Below, piece by piece: positions 49,885 to 61,900 of a stretch of DNA of 64,000 nucleotides. The position numbers and the translations under genes were made by a program. Under the pieces are notes generated by a model, which had not been told where the DNA came from, ran no database searches, and saw nothing but the letters and a program-made list of their open reading frames with translations. Each line of letters opens with the position of its first letter. The stretch's first letter is position 1. Origin of the DNA: Liolophura sinensis (lineage: Eukaryota > Mollusca > Polyplacophora > Chitonida > Chitonidae); the NCBI RefSeq assembly GCF_032854445.1, contig NC_088303.1:12283501-12347500 (forward strand), read 5' to 3'.

Positions 49885-50970
49885 CCTAAGCTCGCTATAT
49901 AACCACAGTACGCTATGTTCAAACTGAGGTCACAATCATTATGTACAAAGACGGAGTTATCACTCAGGGCAGTAAAACAGAAAACAGAGAAGGGTTTTCT
50001 GTGAGTTCACGCTATTACGGCTAGCCCTGGTCAAACATTAGAGAGAAGGTGGTATGATGGGTATTAATCACATGAAACTCAGATATGTACGTGTAGAACT
50101 GGCTTGTTAGGTTTGTCCCTAATGTCTGGCGTGTACAAAATAAAACCTTCAGTCCATTTAGGAGCACTGAGACTATTCTAAATGTAAATAACTGCTGGGG
50201 GGGGGGGGGGGGGGGGGGGTGTGACAGTATTTTATTTTTATGAAATACCTTCTCCCTCTGACCGCTGGACAAGCTGACAGCGTACAGGTGTACATATTTT
50301 GTTAGATACTTGTCCGAGTGCAGGATGACTGTATAAGGTATCACGATTCATCGGTTTTGAATTTGGATGATTTTGATCTGGATTTGGACTGTGACCGATA
50401 CTCAAACTATACATGTACATACAGAGTGAATTGAGGCAACAAAACTCACTAAACGTAGATTTCAGCTCAGGCGTCAGGTCACAAGTTTGTATGAATTCTG
50501 AACAAGTAAATTTTCATTCCTGCCTAGTATCCTGCTATTTTAATATACCGAAGCACCGATTAGTTGCTGGCTTGGTATAATAGCGATTAAGCCTTAAGTG
50601 GTGCAGTTTTTCAAAAGGCGTGGTGTATCAAAGGCTATATGGTACTAGATGGATTAGATATTACAGGCTATTCTCGTGTCATTCTCCACAAACCACTCAT
50701 GTGGAGAGTTCACGGGGCCATAATTCGGATTACCTCCTCTCCTAGGGTTTTATGATAAATTACAAGTGAGGCCTGCTAACTCTACCTACCCATTGTTAAC
50801 GAACGTTTTGTGACACAACACCAGTTAATCCAGTCCAGAGGCTGTGCGAACCCTGCCCTGGCCGTATGGGCTCATGGGCCATGTGATTTGACAAATTGCA
50901 TGTCCTACCAGCCTTTACACTGTACACAAAACTATGAATGATCTATATAGTTGTGTGCGAATCCGTGCTA
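49885..50970. other. intergenic; includes a 23-base G run
   Basis: No gene seen. A pure G run at 50197-50219 could form quadruplexes and is prone to sequencing length error. Confidence 0.5.
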
Positions 50971-50971
50971 T

Positions 50972-51060
50972 CATTTATTTGACTGGCGTTTAAGGTTATT
51001 GTGCACTTATAGATAACGGCGGTCGAGGTTTATGGGTGAAAGAAGAAACCAGGAATCGGT
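50972..51060 (-). repeat. SINE-related fragment
   Basis: The words catttatttgactggcgttt, acggcggtcgaggtttatgg and gaagaaaccaggaa resemble the 3' half of the family at 13615-13785. Confidence 0.5.
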
Positions 51061-51662
51061 GTTATAAAACTTGGTGAGTAAAATGATTACGGAACAAGTG
51101 CTCTGTATACTTGTATTAATGGAAGCGATGTGCTGAACATGACGCTAAGATGCCATTATAAGTGTGTCTACCCGTGGAGCCTCTGGAGTGAACAATAAGA
51201 CCTGAGGCCCCCAGGCAAGTAAGGGGTAAAACGCGACTAACATGGAACTCTCTCGTGTGAGCCCTGTGAACAGATTATGTCAACATCGTTCACAACATAT
51301 TTATTTTTCAAGATGGGGAATGGAAATATTTGACTCTGTACTTCAGTTGTTTGACTGTTGATTCAGTTTTCACGTGCCGGCAATGCTGCATTTAAATATT
51401 TATATATAATTTATTATGTCTCGTGATATCTAAAGTTATTGTATAAGAACTTCGTTTAATGTGTTTTTCGATTTTTTTTTTCTTTTTAGCCGGTTTAAAA
51501 AGCTTCTGTTTTCTGTGAGCTATCATTTGAATTCTTTCACTTATATGAGGCAGTTGTCTTTCGACCTGACCAAGACATGTTTCCTGGTTCTGATATGTTC
51601 TCACCACAATATGACTGGAATACTGATTTAATCATTTGAATGAAGTAAACTTTTCTATGAAG

Positions 51663-51866
51663 TCAGGCCCCAGGATCACGAAGCGAAAATTTTAATCATG
51701 AAATTTGGTATGTTCCTTTCTATTATTTTAGCTGAAATTTGTTCCACAATAGCTTACCCAGAATTTACACTGTCAAGCAATATTTTGACCTTGTTGCATC
51801 GGAAATTTTAAAGTGATTTGAAATTTTGTCTTACGTCTAAGATCGCTTCGTGACGCCGGGGCCTGA
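51663..51866. mobile_element. MITE with 24-bp inverted ends
   Basis: The left end is tcaggccccaggatcacgaa followed by gcga. The right end, reversed, is tcaggccccggcgtcacgaa followed by gcga. The 204-bp element has an AT-rich non-coding core. No clear target duplication. It lies 208 bp upstream of the ankyrin gene's start codon. Confidence 0.85.
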
Positions 51867-52074
51867 ACTCTTTGAATTGAACTGTTCCCACCTACAACAT
51901 CTTATTATTTTGAAAATTTTCAAAAAGTTGCCAACAGTGTTAATATTTGTTTGGCGTCGTAAAAAAAGAAAAGATTAAGGGAACATATGCTTTTTTAAAG
52001 CACACATTAACGTTCTCTCTAATACGTATGTGTTGCAGTTTTTTCGGGAATGATGCAGTTGCCTTGACTTCAGC

Positions 52075-52591
52075 ATGGAGGTAAACACCGAAAAGGAGCA
52101 TGCGCAGAGATCCCGCTCGACGCCGCCCTACGCCCGTGGTAAAAGTGGCGCGGGAAAACTAACAGTTGTGGTGATCTTACCCTCAGAGTCTGTCTGCACC
52201 ATCCGGAGTGTGCCATTGTCGGTCACGGTGAACTGGGTCTTTTGTCACCTGGAGTTATTGTCAGGAATTGCTAGCGATATATGCACTCTACATTACCCAG
52301 ACGGTTCCGATGTGCGGAAAAATGAAAACTTGATTTTAACGCAGAAGTGTGAGAAAACTGTAGTGCTACGGTTACAACTGCGGGATGGATATCACGGCCT
52401 CTGCAAGTCTGTGACAAACGATAACTGGTCGGATCTGGAGGAAGTGTTGATAGACAGCGTTCGTCAAGATGCTGAGAGTAACAGCGATGGACTTGAGCAG
52501 GATGGGTGGTCCTCTGACAAATGGTTTTATTCCCTGTTTCTTGCCAGCAGTTTGGACAGAGATAAACTTTGTCGCCGGATTTTAACAAAAA
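52075..52591 (+). CDS. ankyrin gene exon 1 (start codon)
   Basis: It encodes residues 1-172 plus one base, including the ubiquitin-like region and an acidic helix (SDLEEVLIDSVRQDAESN). The donor is ACAAAAA/gtaagt. Reading through the donor stops after about 40 codons. Confidence 0.82.
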
Positions 52592-55500
52592 GTAAGTTGT
52601 ATCATTGTTATGCGTTATGTCAGTTACAGATCTTCACTGTCATCTCTTGCCAATTTTGCCATCTGCTGGAGTCGTCAATTAATTCTCTCAGCCGTTCACT
52701 ATACCCAAAAAATTAATCTTCACTAAACTATATGTAAGTGCAACAACCACATGAGATTCAATTTTACAGTGTTCTAAAGCACGGTATAAAGTCTGACATC
52801 ATAGTATTTTCCAATGCTTTTTGTCATAATCACACTTCTTACATAATCAGTACTTTTCGCTGCGAAGTTCTGATTTGTATGCATATTAGGGCGGACATTG
52901 TTTTCCTGTACTATACCAGACGTCACCCACGTAGCTTTACCGAGCGGCCTGCTGGAGATTGGCTTGGGTAGTAAACTTATTGTTTTTGGTGGATTTAAAG
53001 TCATAATTTACGTTTCTCACAGGCATTCCAGGCAACATACTGTTAAAACAGGTTATAATTTTTGTAATTAGGACATGTAGCTAAATCTGGACACTAATCC
53101 TTTAATGAAGGGAAAGCGAGGGAAATTGTTTATATCGTCAGTTGAGAGTTACTCATCAATTTCGTTCGGTACTTAAACAGCCTGACTTCCAATACATTGT
53201 GGCATGTTATCACAACATACCAAAGGTATACTTTGTTTGCGATATTCAAGCATAAATGTGCACGGATTGAGATGTCTTACCACTAGACGCTTTTGACTGG
53301 ACTGCCTGAGACTTTCATATTTCTCAGGGACTTACATTCTATGAGCATCCGCCTTACGTTTGTATAAGTCGTATGTGGTGAGTGTTTACATTTACTCTTC
53401 TCCTTTCAGATATATCTCCTTTACATAATTTACACGACCTATTCGGTTGACAGTTTTGCAAATATAGTTTTTTTCACAGATCCACGTCTTTGTTAATTGC
53501 TTTGTTTTTACAGATGACATCGTAAACCGGGTAACTAAGTTCGGCCACACGGCTCTCCATGCTGCGGTCTGCAGAGATAGAGTGGCCGTGGTGGACATCT
53601 TGCTGCAACATAAAGTCAACCTGACCATGTCCAACGCATTAGGACAAACACCACTACATACCGCTATCAGTAGATCCAGTAAGCGATGCGCAAAGAAGCT
53701 CAGGTACGTCCTGTTCCATGAGAGGTCCACAGAACTGTGCACCAGTCCCGATTCTTCTCCGCCACAGCCATCACGTGAGCCAACGCCCGCCATGCCCAGA
53801 TCACGTGCACAAATGCTCTTCCGCAAATATGGCATCAAAGAGACGATACCCAAGCCCTGGCATCCCTCACAGAACGCTGCCCCCAAGTCCAATCCACAGT
53901 CCAGGGACAAACAAGATATTCGCCAGGGTCTCAGCATAAGTTTGCAAGATACAAACGAAAATTCCACCGTTTCCTCTCATTCCGCCCAACCCCAGAATAA
54001 CGTCGAAACTCGCCGGGCTTCGTCCGCTAAATTACCTGTCACACAGAAGGTTCTGCGGATGCCCTCCCGGGGACGCTCTGCTGAACCAGAAAAATCCTCA
54101 TATTGGGCGAAAATTCCTAAAGCGCGAATTCTTCTTCAACTATCGGGCAGAGCAAACCCATCACTCGTCGGGTTTAAAGGCTCATCAGACAGCGCTGCAT
54201 TTGAAAGCAAACTAAACGTAGTTGATTTCCGGTTAGCCAACCAATCAAAGAAGGTCCCAGGCTGTCATGCGCCCCACCCTTCACCAGAATCACTATCCCC
54301 TCCAGATCACTTGGAATTTCGGGAAGGGTCGAAAGCTACTGATGGTTCTCCCGAGGAAAAAAATGGGGAGCGTCAGCTTGGAGTGGAAGAATCGGAAAAG
54401 CCCGGCAAATATGACAGACAACAGTCATCCTCTAGCATCAGATCTCGGGCTGAAGGCGACAGGTGAGTGTCAGTGAGATACAAATCTGACCATCTGGTTT
54501 GTCACTGCCTACACACATACTCACGTTAAGTTGGCCTGGATAAGTTCTCTTATGCGTTTGTTTTTGTAGCAGTGAATGACGAACCTTTGTCTCTTTATTA
54601 GTAGGTCCACAACAGAAGGTAATGCTGTCGTGTATTTGGTCATTGTTGTCTCCAGTCGTGTCACTAGTAGTTGGCTTTTCAATTCCATAACTTTAACACG
54701 TGTACCATCAGTCGGCGAGCTTGTCATACATGGACACAGCGGTAAAATTACTTAAATCACACAACGCCTGTCACTTTAAGCATTTTCACTTCATAACTGT
54801 ACGTGTGTCCAAATCAGTATCAATGTGTAGCAGAGTGCCAAGCTGGCCAAATGCTTGAAGCTATAGCCTTAAAATTGTGATCTCTGGTATGAGAGCTGTG
54901 TCAAATATATCTAGTTTTACTCGATCGCTCTGTTCATAATTTTGTATAATTAAGTGCCTATTGTGCATAGTTAAACCCGGGGCTGGGGGCAGGATATTAA
55001 TAATGCTAAATAAGATCGAAATTGTGGATATGTGAACAGTTTTAGTCAAAGTGCAACTGAGATATTTTGATTATTTGCAACTTATATACTAGCATGGTTT
55101 GAAAACCTATTTCACTCATTCGTCTAGAATATTCCCTGCGTCTTTCGGTGATCACTGAAAACCGCCGAGTGTTTCTCTTTACATGAATCCGCCCTGCTTT
55201 CTTAGTTTAGACACTTTCTTAGTCCTTTGGTGGTTTGTATTGAAAGCTGTGTTGGAACTGGTCTTTTGGTTATTCATCCATTATGGCTGACGACTGATGT
55301 ACGAATGTTCCATTTGTTTCATCTGCCTATGTAACCATCATTGCAGGTGAGATAATGTTGAGTTCATAGAAATGAAGAATATACAGTGTATGTAATTTTT
55401 TCATGTATTTTTTTTTCTTTTTTTCAGAATGTCACCAAAACCACCCAACAGGGTAAAATGGTTGTCAATAAAACGAAAACTACGACTAGCATATCTACAA

Positions 55501-56034
55501 TCAAGAGCACAAAGAACGAAAACTGGCTTAAATGAAGCCGCGTTTAAAGCTTGGATGGAGAGAAAAGCGAAAGAAACGCGTTCTTCTAAGGTTAGTCATA
55601 CTGAGGAATGCGAAACAGACTCAGAAAATGAAAATTCTGGTGACAAAGCTTTTCAGAAATGGCTGCATGACAAAAAACATGCGCCTGAAAATCACAGAAT
55701 TTTCCGGGGACGTTATAACAGTGTCTTTCATACTGGCAGTACTATGGTTGGCGAGGCGAAGCATCCCGATAGCAAAGAGTACAAAGATGCCCACAAAAAC
55801 TGGTTGAAATCTCGAGAGGGGTGGCAGTTGGACTTGCCCTCTGGAGTGTCACGGACAGAATTTAAACAATCAAAGGCCTATAAATGCATGGAAGCTCAAA
55901 GACGGAGGATGCGGACCAGTGCAGTGACGTATGAGGAGTGGATGGACGCCAAATACGTACGAAGTCGTTTTCTCAAAGAACTGGAATCACTGGACACTGC
56001 TGAGCGCAAACAGGAAATGAATTCAATGTTGTGA
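52075..56034 (+). CDS. ubiquitin-like/ankyrin protein with [F/H/Y]xxW C-terminal motifs, ANKUB1-like
   Basis: Three exons, 52075-52591, 53514-54462 and 55428-56034, join in phase and give 690 residues. Residues about 26-110 look like a ubiquitin-type fold: a strand KLTVVVILP, a helix-like VNWVFCHLELLSGI, then CTLHYPDGSDV and VVLRLQL. Two ankyrin repeats follow, with FGHTALHAAV at 182-191 and LGQTPLHTAI at 215-224. A long Ser/Pro/Lys-rich linker (about 240-488) leads to a basic C-terminal exon with FKAWMERK 528, FQKWLHDK 564, HKNWLKSR 611 and YEEWMDAK 657. The ubiquitin-like plus ankyrin order recalls ANKUB1. The FxxW[LM]xxK motifs recall microtubule- and cilium-related coiled-coil proteins such as MAP9 and CCDC181. 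Both links are inference from pattern. Start: first ATG, context cagcATGG. Confidence 0.82.
53514..54462 (+). CDS. ankyrin gene exon 2
   Basis: The acceptor is tgtttttacag and the donor is GGCGACAG/gtgagt. It carries both ankyrin repeats and the whole disordered linker, rich in Ser, Pro and Lys/Arg. Confidence 0.87.
55428..56034 (+). CDS. ankyrin gene exon 3 (stop codon)
   Basis: The acceptor is a long T tract ending ttttttcag; TGA at 56032-56034. It encodes 201 basic, helix-prone residues with four [F/H/Y]xxW motifs spaced 36, 47 and 46 residues apart. Confidence 0.85.
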
Positions 56035-56424
56035 GGTATATTTAGGAACTCCAGTCACGTCGTTCACAGGATGTGGACCACGGGGATAGGGGGGAATAAT
56101 AGTTGTGCCTTTCCTTATAGCTCGTACATTGCCTATACACCGTTTCCGCGCATTTACACCATTTGTTATTGATTTCGAAATGATTTGGGAAAACTTCGAG
56201 TAAACAAGAATGATGTAGACCTTTCTTCTGTGTTTAATACCACTATCCGCTGAATTCCTGTATACCACTGGTTGCTATGTTTGTAACGAACTCATTCGTG
56301 GTGATGTGGTGTCGAAAAAAAATGTAAGATAATAACGAAATGTATTTTCCTACACACATTCTTGCTTTTCCACCTTGTCGTGTTTAACGCATTTGTTGAT
56401 TCATAAAGCCGAGGACTGATGTTT

Positions 56425-56530
56425 AACGCCGCAGGGAAGACTATTTCGCTGACGGTTCTTGGTTTCACGGGTTGAGGAAAGCGGAGTGCCCGAAGTAAAG
56501 CTGGTAACCGGCGAATCTTCTCCACCTGTA
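56425..56530. repeat. SINE-related fragment
   Basis: The words ggttgaggaaagcggagtgc and ccgaagtaaagctggtaacc resemble the element at 13615-13785. Confidence 0.4.
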
Positions 56531-56570
56531 ACACGTACAGGCCTGAACAGCGAACACAGCGTGTAGGTGG

Positions 56571-56765
56571 TGGGCCTCCGTCGTCAAGATGATTAGCCAG
56601 GAGCCTCGCATCAGTGCGGTAGCTGTGAGTTCAAGTCCAACTCATGCTGGTTTCCTCTCTGGGCGTGGGAAATCGGCAGGCAACCTCCTCTTACCATAAC
56701 ACTGGCCGCTATTGTATAAGGGAAATATTCTTGAGTACGGTGTAAAACAACAATGCAATCTAATC
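56571..56765 (+). mobile_element. SINE1, diverged
   Basis: Head and body are readable (ctgtgagttcaagtccaact, catgctggtttcctctctgg, ttcttgagtacggtgtaaaa), with internal deletions. Confidence 0.8.
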
Positions 56766-56802
56766 AATACATATGCTCTATTTGAACATTCTCGCTATAC
56801 CC

Positions 56803-56915
56803 GAGGTTTCTCCCGAGCTCTGCCAAGTTTTCTCCCACCATAAGCTGGGCGCTGTAGTATAAGTGAAATATTATTGAGTACGGCGTAAAACACCAATGAA
56901 ATAAAATAAATAAGT
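56803..56915 (+). mobile_element. SINE1 3' half
   Basis: It reads ctgccaagttttctcccacc, ataagctgggcgctgtagta, tattattgagtacggcgtaa and an aaataaaataaataag tail, close behind another copy. Confidence 0.8.
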
Positions 56916-58655
56916 ATACCAGAGGTTATCTCCATTCATTTTCAGGGATGATTGGCATCTGTGATGAGTAATTCGAGTTCAGTTCAAATAAATGTAGCAA
57001 ATTTCAACAGCGATGAAATGATTGAGCGGCGGAGCTGCTACCAATCAGAGGATCCGTCTTAATTGTGCACCGCAGGCTTCAGCACAACGCCTGCACTTGT
57101 AACATGTATCCTGGTGGTGATATATACATGTAGGCCTACGTCGTTGTTGTTAAAAAAACAAAGGCAAGTAACGAATGAACAGCCAACAGATTTCACCTCC
57201 TTCACGGCCAAATCATCTCATAGACATTTGTCCACTAATAAAGACGTTGTTTCATATTGTGCCAAACAAAATATAAATTTGATTTAATAAATTTTGACTA
57301 TTTTGCGTAGTAACGTGGGAAAGCCTTTCAGCTGTAGCTCATTCATCTCCACACGTGGAACGCCACGTTTCACATAACTGCGCAAAGACTGATGACGTCG
57401 CACGCACAAAGCTCACACTGTGCGCATATGCAACTTCGGTCTTTCTTCCCGTTTGTTACACGCCGTTGTATCGTGCAAGTTAGTGTAAAAGTAGTAGATT
57501 TTAAATACAGAAGTTATTTTTTTGTTATATTTTTTTTTTCCATCCGATTAACTATTAGTGGTATACGCTCGTTCATCACCTTCGTGCTTCGTACGGTGCT
57601 GCACTGCTACAACAGGGAAGACGTCACATAACAAGGGCAGGCGCCTGTGGCTTCAGGTCACACGATCTGACTGAAGACATGTGCTGAGAGATTTCATTGG
57701 ACGGCCTGGTTAAGAGTGGCCTGTGACAGGAACAAACTATATGAGTTGTTCGATTCAGTTAATGTAAGTGATCTCTTGCGAATTATCACCCTCAGTCCCT
57801 TATGACCAGGTTTGTTAAATACAATCAAAACGGTTTTTCACATATTGCAATACATAACTTTTCTGAAACAGCCCATGACTCGTTCTAATATCACCAATTT
57901 CGAAGCATTTTAGACGTATTTTAACTCCGTTGTAAGAAAACAAAGACAAACAAAAAGGTCTAGTATAAAACTTAATTAAATTTATTTAGACATTTAAAAG
58001 TGGTAAATCTTTAGTTAAAGAAATACTTTATATAATATCGCTAATAAAAAAACATACACAAGTATCGCAGAAGTGCATTCGGTCAAGAAAAACGACAGCT
58101 AGCACTCAATATCAATTCAGAAAGTTGGGGAACTTCAGAACAACCTGATAAACGTCAAAACATTTGGTAAACCCGATTTCTAGTACTCTTTTTCGGTAAT
58201 GGCGTTCCTTGGTCACCACACTGCCATGTAACTTCATTTTCGAGGAATGTGGAGAACATGCACTTGTTAAGTGTGTTGGGTCACACGATTTTGCTTGGAC
58301 CCAATAAAGTCATGCCCAAAACCACGTCTGGAACAGGTTTCATAAACTACAAAAACATACGGCAGTAATTGTATCACGTGACCATTCTTCACTGGACACA
58401 TCCAATCAAGGTTTTCCGTCGCTCGTCTACTCTAAATAAGTTTTTGTGAAACTTCATGGAGAGGCCAATGCCATAGTAAATGTATTAAAAATATTTGCCC
58501 AAACGCATGGTATCTCATAGTTTGCAAAAAAAAAAAGCAATGTGTCTGGTACGTCACTTCTCGTTAAAGGCGTCCTGATCGTTAAACACGTGCAGGTCCA
58601 CAAATCCGGGCATGCTGTGAACATGTGCATGTGATGTTCCTTGAATTTTAAACAA
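56916..58655. other. intergenic, nothing recognised
   Basis: No supported exon between the two convergent genes. AATAAA motifs at about 57237 and 57284 could serve the ankyrin gene, but none is decisive. Confidence 0.4.
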
Positions 58656-58659
58656 TTTC

Positions 58660-58665
58660 TTTATT
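58660..58665 (-). terminator. probable polyadenylation signal of the LDLa gene
   Basis: AATAAA on the minus strand, about 170 bp past the stop codon at 58832. Confidence 0.5.
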
Positions 58666-58831
58666 CGTCAGTGAAGTCAGAAGAATCCACCATCTGGCTT
58701 TTTTGGGGGGTATGCTCCATAAATTATTACTGTCTTGTCCAAACGCTGTACGAATATATCTTAAAATAAATTCAGTGAGCAACGGTTGTCGATTTTCTGT
58801 TCCTGGATTCTTTCTGTGTAAATTTGTCTCC

Positions 58832-58977
58832 TTAAAGCTTGGTTTTCATCTCGAAGGCGTTTGTGGAGGATCGTTTTCGCAGCAGACAGCAGAGGGCCAG
58901 GACAAACAGGACACAAACTGCGGTCAGGCATAACGAAGCGATGATCAGACCCCGGAGCTCCAAAGTCATAGTGCTCT
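58832..58977 (-). CDS. LDLa gene last exon: membrane span and tail
   Basis: The acceptor is ctatttttcag. The frame starting [10 protein letters not shown] is chosen because it continues the phase of the LDLa exon and gives a 20-residue hydrophobic span. TAA at 58834-58832. The longer overlapping frame is out of phase. Confidence 0.8.
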
Positions 58978-61900
58978 CTGAAAAATAGTCCATAAATAGA
59001 TAAATGACCTTCACGAAATCTGGAAATATATACCCCTGGATAATTCATTTTGATTTTAAACAAATACATTTGGAATATTTGTGTTATATCATTTAATTAT
59101 TCAAATGCCGTATGGATACCTTTCTTATATATATTCCATACCTTAACACAGTGCTCTTCACTTTATCTTTATTTACTTATTTCACTTATCAAGAATATTT
59201 CACTTATATGACGGCGGCCAGCATTATGGTGGGAGGAAACCGGGCAGAGCGCGGGGGAAACCCGCGGCCATCCGCAGGTTGCTGGACAGACCTTCCCAGG
59301 TGAGAGGAACTCAGCATGACTTGAACTAACAGCGACCGCATTGGTGAGAGGCCCCTGGGTCATTTCGCTGCGCTAGCGCCCTAACCGACTGAGCCACGGA
59401 GGCCCTTCACTTCATCTATTTGTTGGTGAGCTTTCGTATGCAGTATACTTATATTTCCTCTATACGACGACGGGAAAACCACTACCCAGTTGCCTGACAA
59501 ACCTCCTAACTATAAGTCAGAGTGGAACCAGAGGAATCTGGACTCGATCACCTCATTGGTCAAGGATCGAGCACGCCACCTTACTGCTCAAGGATCGAGA
59601 GCGTCGCCCTACTGGTTATGCAAACGATTCCCATGATTACCACTTTCTACTTTGTAGCAGGCTTTACAAGTATTCCCGTCTAAGAAATCTCTTTTATGGA
59701 CGACCTACTGATCCTATATGAGTAAGTTTCAAATATGGATGAACTTATATTTTGAGAAAAAGTATATTAAGTCGGGATAATTATATAAAAGAAGACAGTT
59801 CTTTGAGCTCAGTTAAAATGTTAGTCTGTAAGCATAAAATATGTGATACATGGTTGAGAGAGAAAGAAGGTTGAGTAAAGCCGAGAATTTCCAGTAACAG
59901 TCTTTGTTCACTGTGTGCAGTTTGCCGAAGAGCAAGTAATGCTGAACAGCAGTTGTAAATAGGTAGACAGCGTAGACAGTTTCTACAGCGTAGACAGTTC
60001 TGTAATACAGAAAGAACAAAATGAAATAAAACCATAAATTGCATTGGTGATAGTGTCCGTGTTGAGTACAATCAGTAGAATTTTACCGTCAGCAACAATT
60101 GCTGAATACCAAATAAACCGGCACGTTATGTGAAAATAGATGAACTACACTGCATATAATACATAGCTCAGTTTGCCCTTAATTACCATGACGACGTATG
60201 TTGTACACATGTCATGTGCACTCAGCAAAGGGCTACTTAGTATAATTCATGAAACCGGCAGTTGTACGATATCCAGTAAATTATTTGTAACGAAATGTTT
60301 GCAAATTAAATCTTTTAAAGTTAATTATTCCATAACTTCCTCAAAAATATTTCAATAATATGGACGAACAATTGTAATTAAATCGATCTCTCTCAAAATA
60401 TTAAAATCAAAACATTCTACGTTGGTAATGCAATAGCAATCTGTAACGGTAAATGGAAGACTACTCTATGGCAATTAATGGGAGGTAACTCGACCTTGAC
60501 TCGACCTCAATAAAATTCTAATTAATTACGAAAAACAACGATGTGTTTATGCCAATAAATTGCAATCGGAAAGTGGACACTTTATAACACAAACGTAAAG
60601 AAGTGTATGAAACGTGTGTCGATTTACTTTGTACATTTGTCTTTCAAAGAAAGATACTATACCCGTACATAAAAACAGACAGAACGCAACCATTGAGTTA
60701 TGTACCTGAATCTCTGTGGCAAACAAACAGCAACACAGCTACACAGATTGCTGAAAGCAACACGACCCGCCCTCACGTGCGATGGGAATTTTTTTCGCTC
60801 GCTACCGCAGCGCCGCCGCATATGACAGGCAATTGCGCAAAAGGGAATATCTCAACCAATACATATATATAGTGCAGATTAAAAAAAAAAGATTCTAATG
60901 GTGAGACTACATTGAAGAAACTGTGTTCAGGAATCAAATTCCTCTTAAACCATTCGTTTGATGAATGAGACTGTCTCTTTTAGAAAGTCACGAATGGACA
61001 AAATTTACGAGGTAAAGTTACTGAATCGTACTTATGAAGTTTCGTGACAGCTGATTTTGGATTATCAAGACAGTTTGACTAACCGACAGGACATCCGGCC
61101 TCGTCCGTGTTATCCCCACAGTCGTCCACCCCGTCGCACTGATACGTCTCCGAGACACACCGGTTAACGTTACGGCATTTCAGTTCGCCCGAGGAGCACA
61201 CGACGGTCTGTGGATCTGAAAGGGGTGGGAACATTTGATCAATAGAACACAGTTCTAGAACCAGCAAACGGGCCTCTGCAAGGGTTAGAGCAATGTGGTC
61301 AATACAAAAGCAATTCCAATACCAGCAAAGGGAATCTACAATGCAGAGAAGGTAAAGGAATTTGATTATTACCAAGGCAAAAGGTAGAGAAATTTGGTTA
61401 TTACCAAGGCAACAGGTAGAGAAATGTTGTTATTACCAAGGCAACAGGTAGAGAAATTTTGTTATTACCAAGGCAAAAGGTAGAGAAATTTGTTTATTAC
61501 CAAGGCAAAAGGTAGAGAAATGTTGTTATTACCAAGGCAACAGGTTGAGAAATTTTGTTATTACCAAGGCAACAGGTAGAGAAATTTGGTTATTATCAAG
61601 GCAACAGGCAGGGAAAATTGTTTATTACCAAGGCAGCAGGTAGAGAACTTGGTTATTACCAAGGCAGCAGGTACAGAAATTTGGTTATTACCAAAGCAAT
61701 TTCATTTTAATAAGCAGCCACAAGGGGTAAGGAAATTTGGTCAATATAAATACAATTCTATTGTACTGGCAAAGGTAACACTACATAGGACAAAGTGAGT
61801 GAGTGAGTGCTTGGGGTTTGACGTCGTGCTTAATAATTTTTAGTCGTATGACGACAAAGAAGTCCTTAGAGTGCATGTAATGTGTCTCCTTGTTACAGGA

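Noticed and set aside
58761-59069. Longer minus-strand frame overlapping the LDLa gene's last exon
   Set aside because: It is out of phase with the LDLa exon and lacks the membrane span. The shorter frame fits the splice phase.
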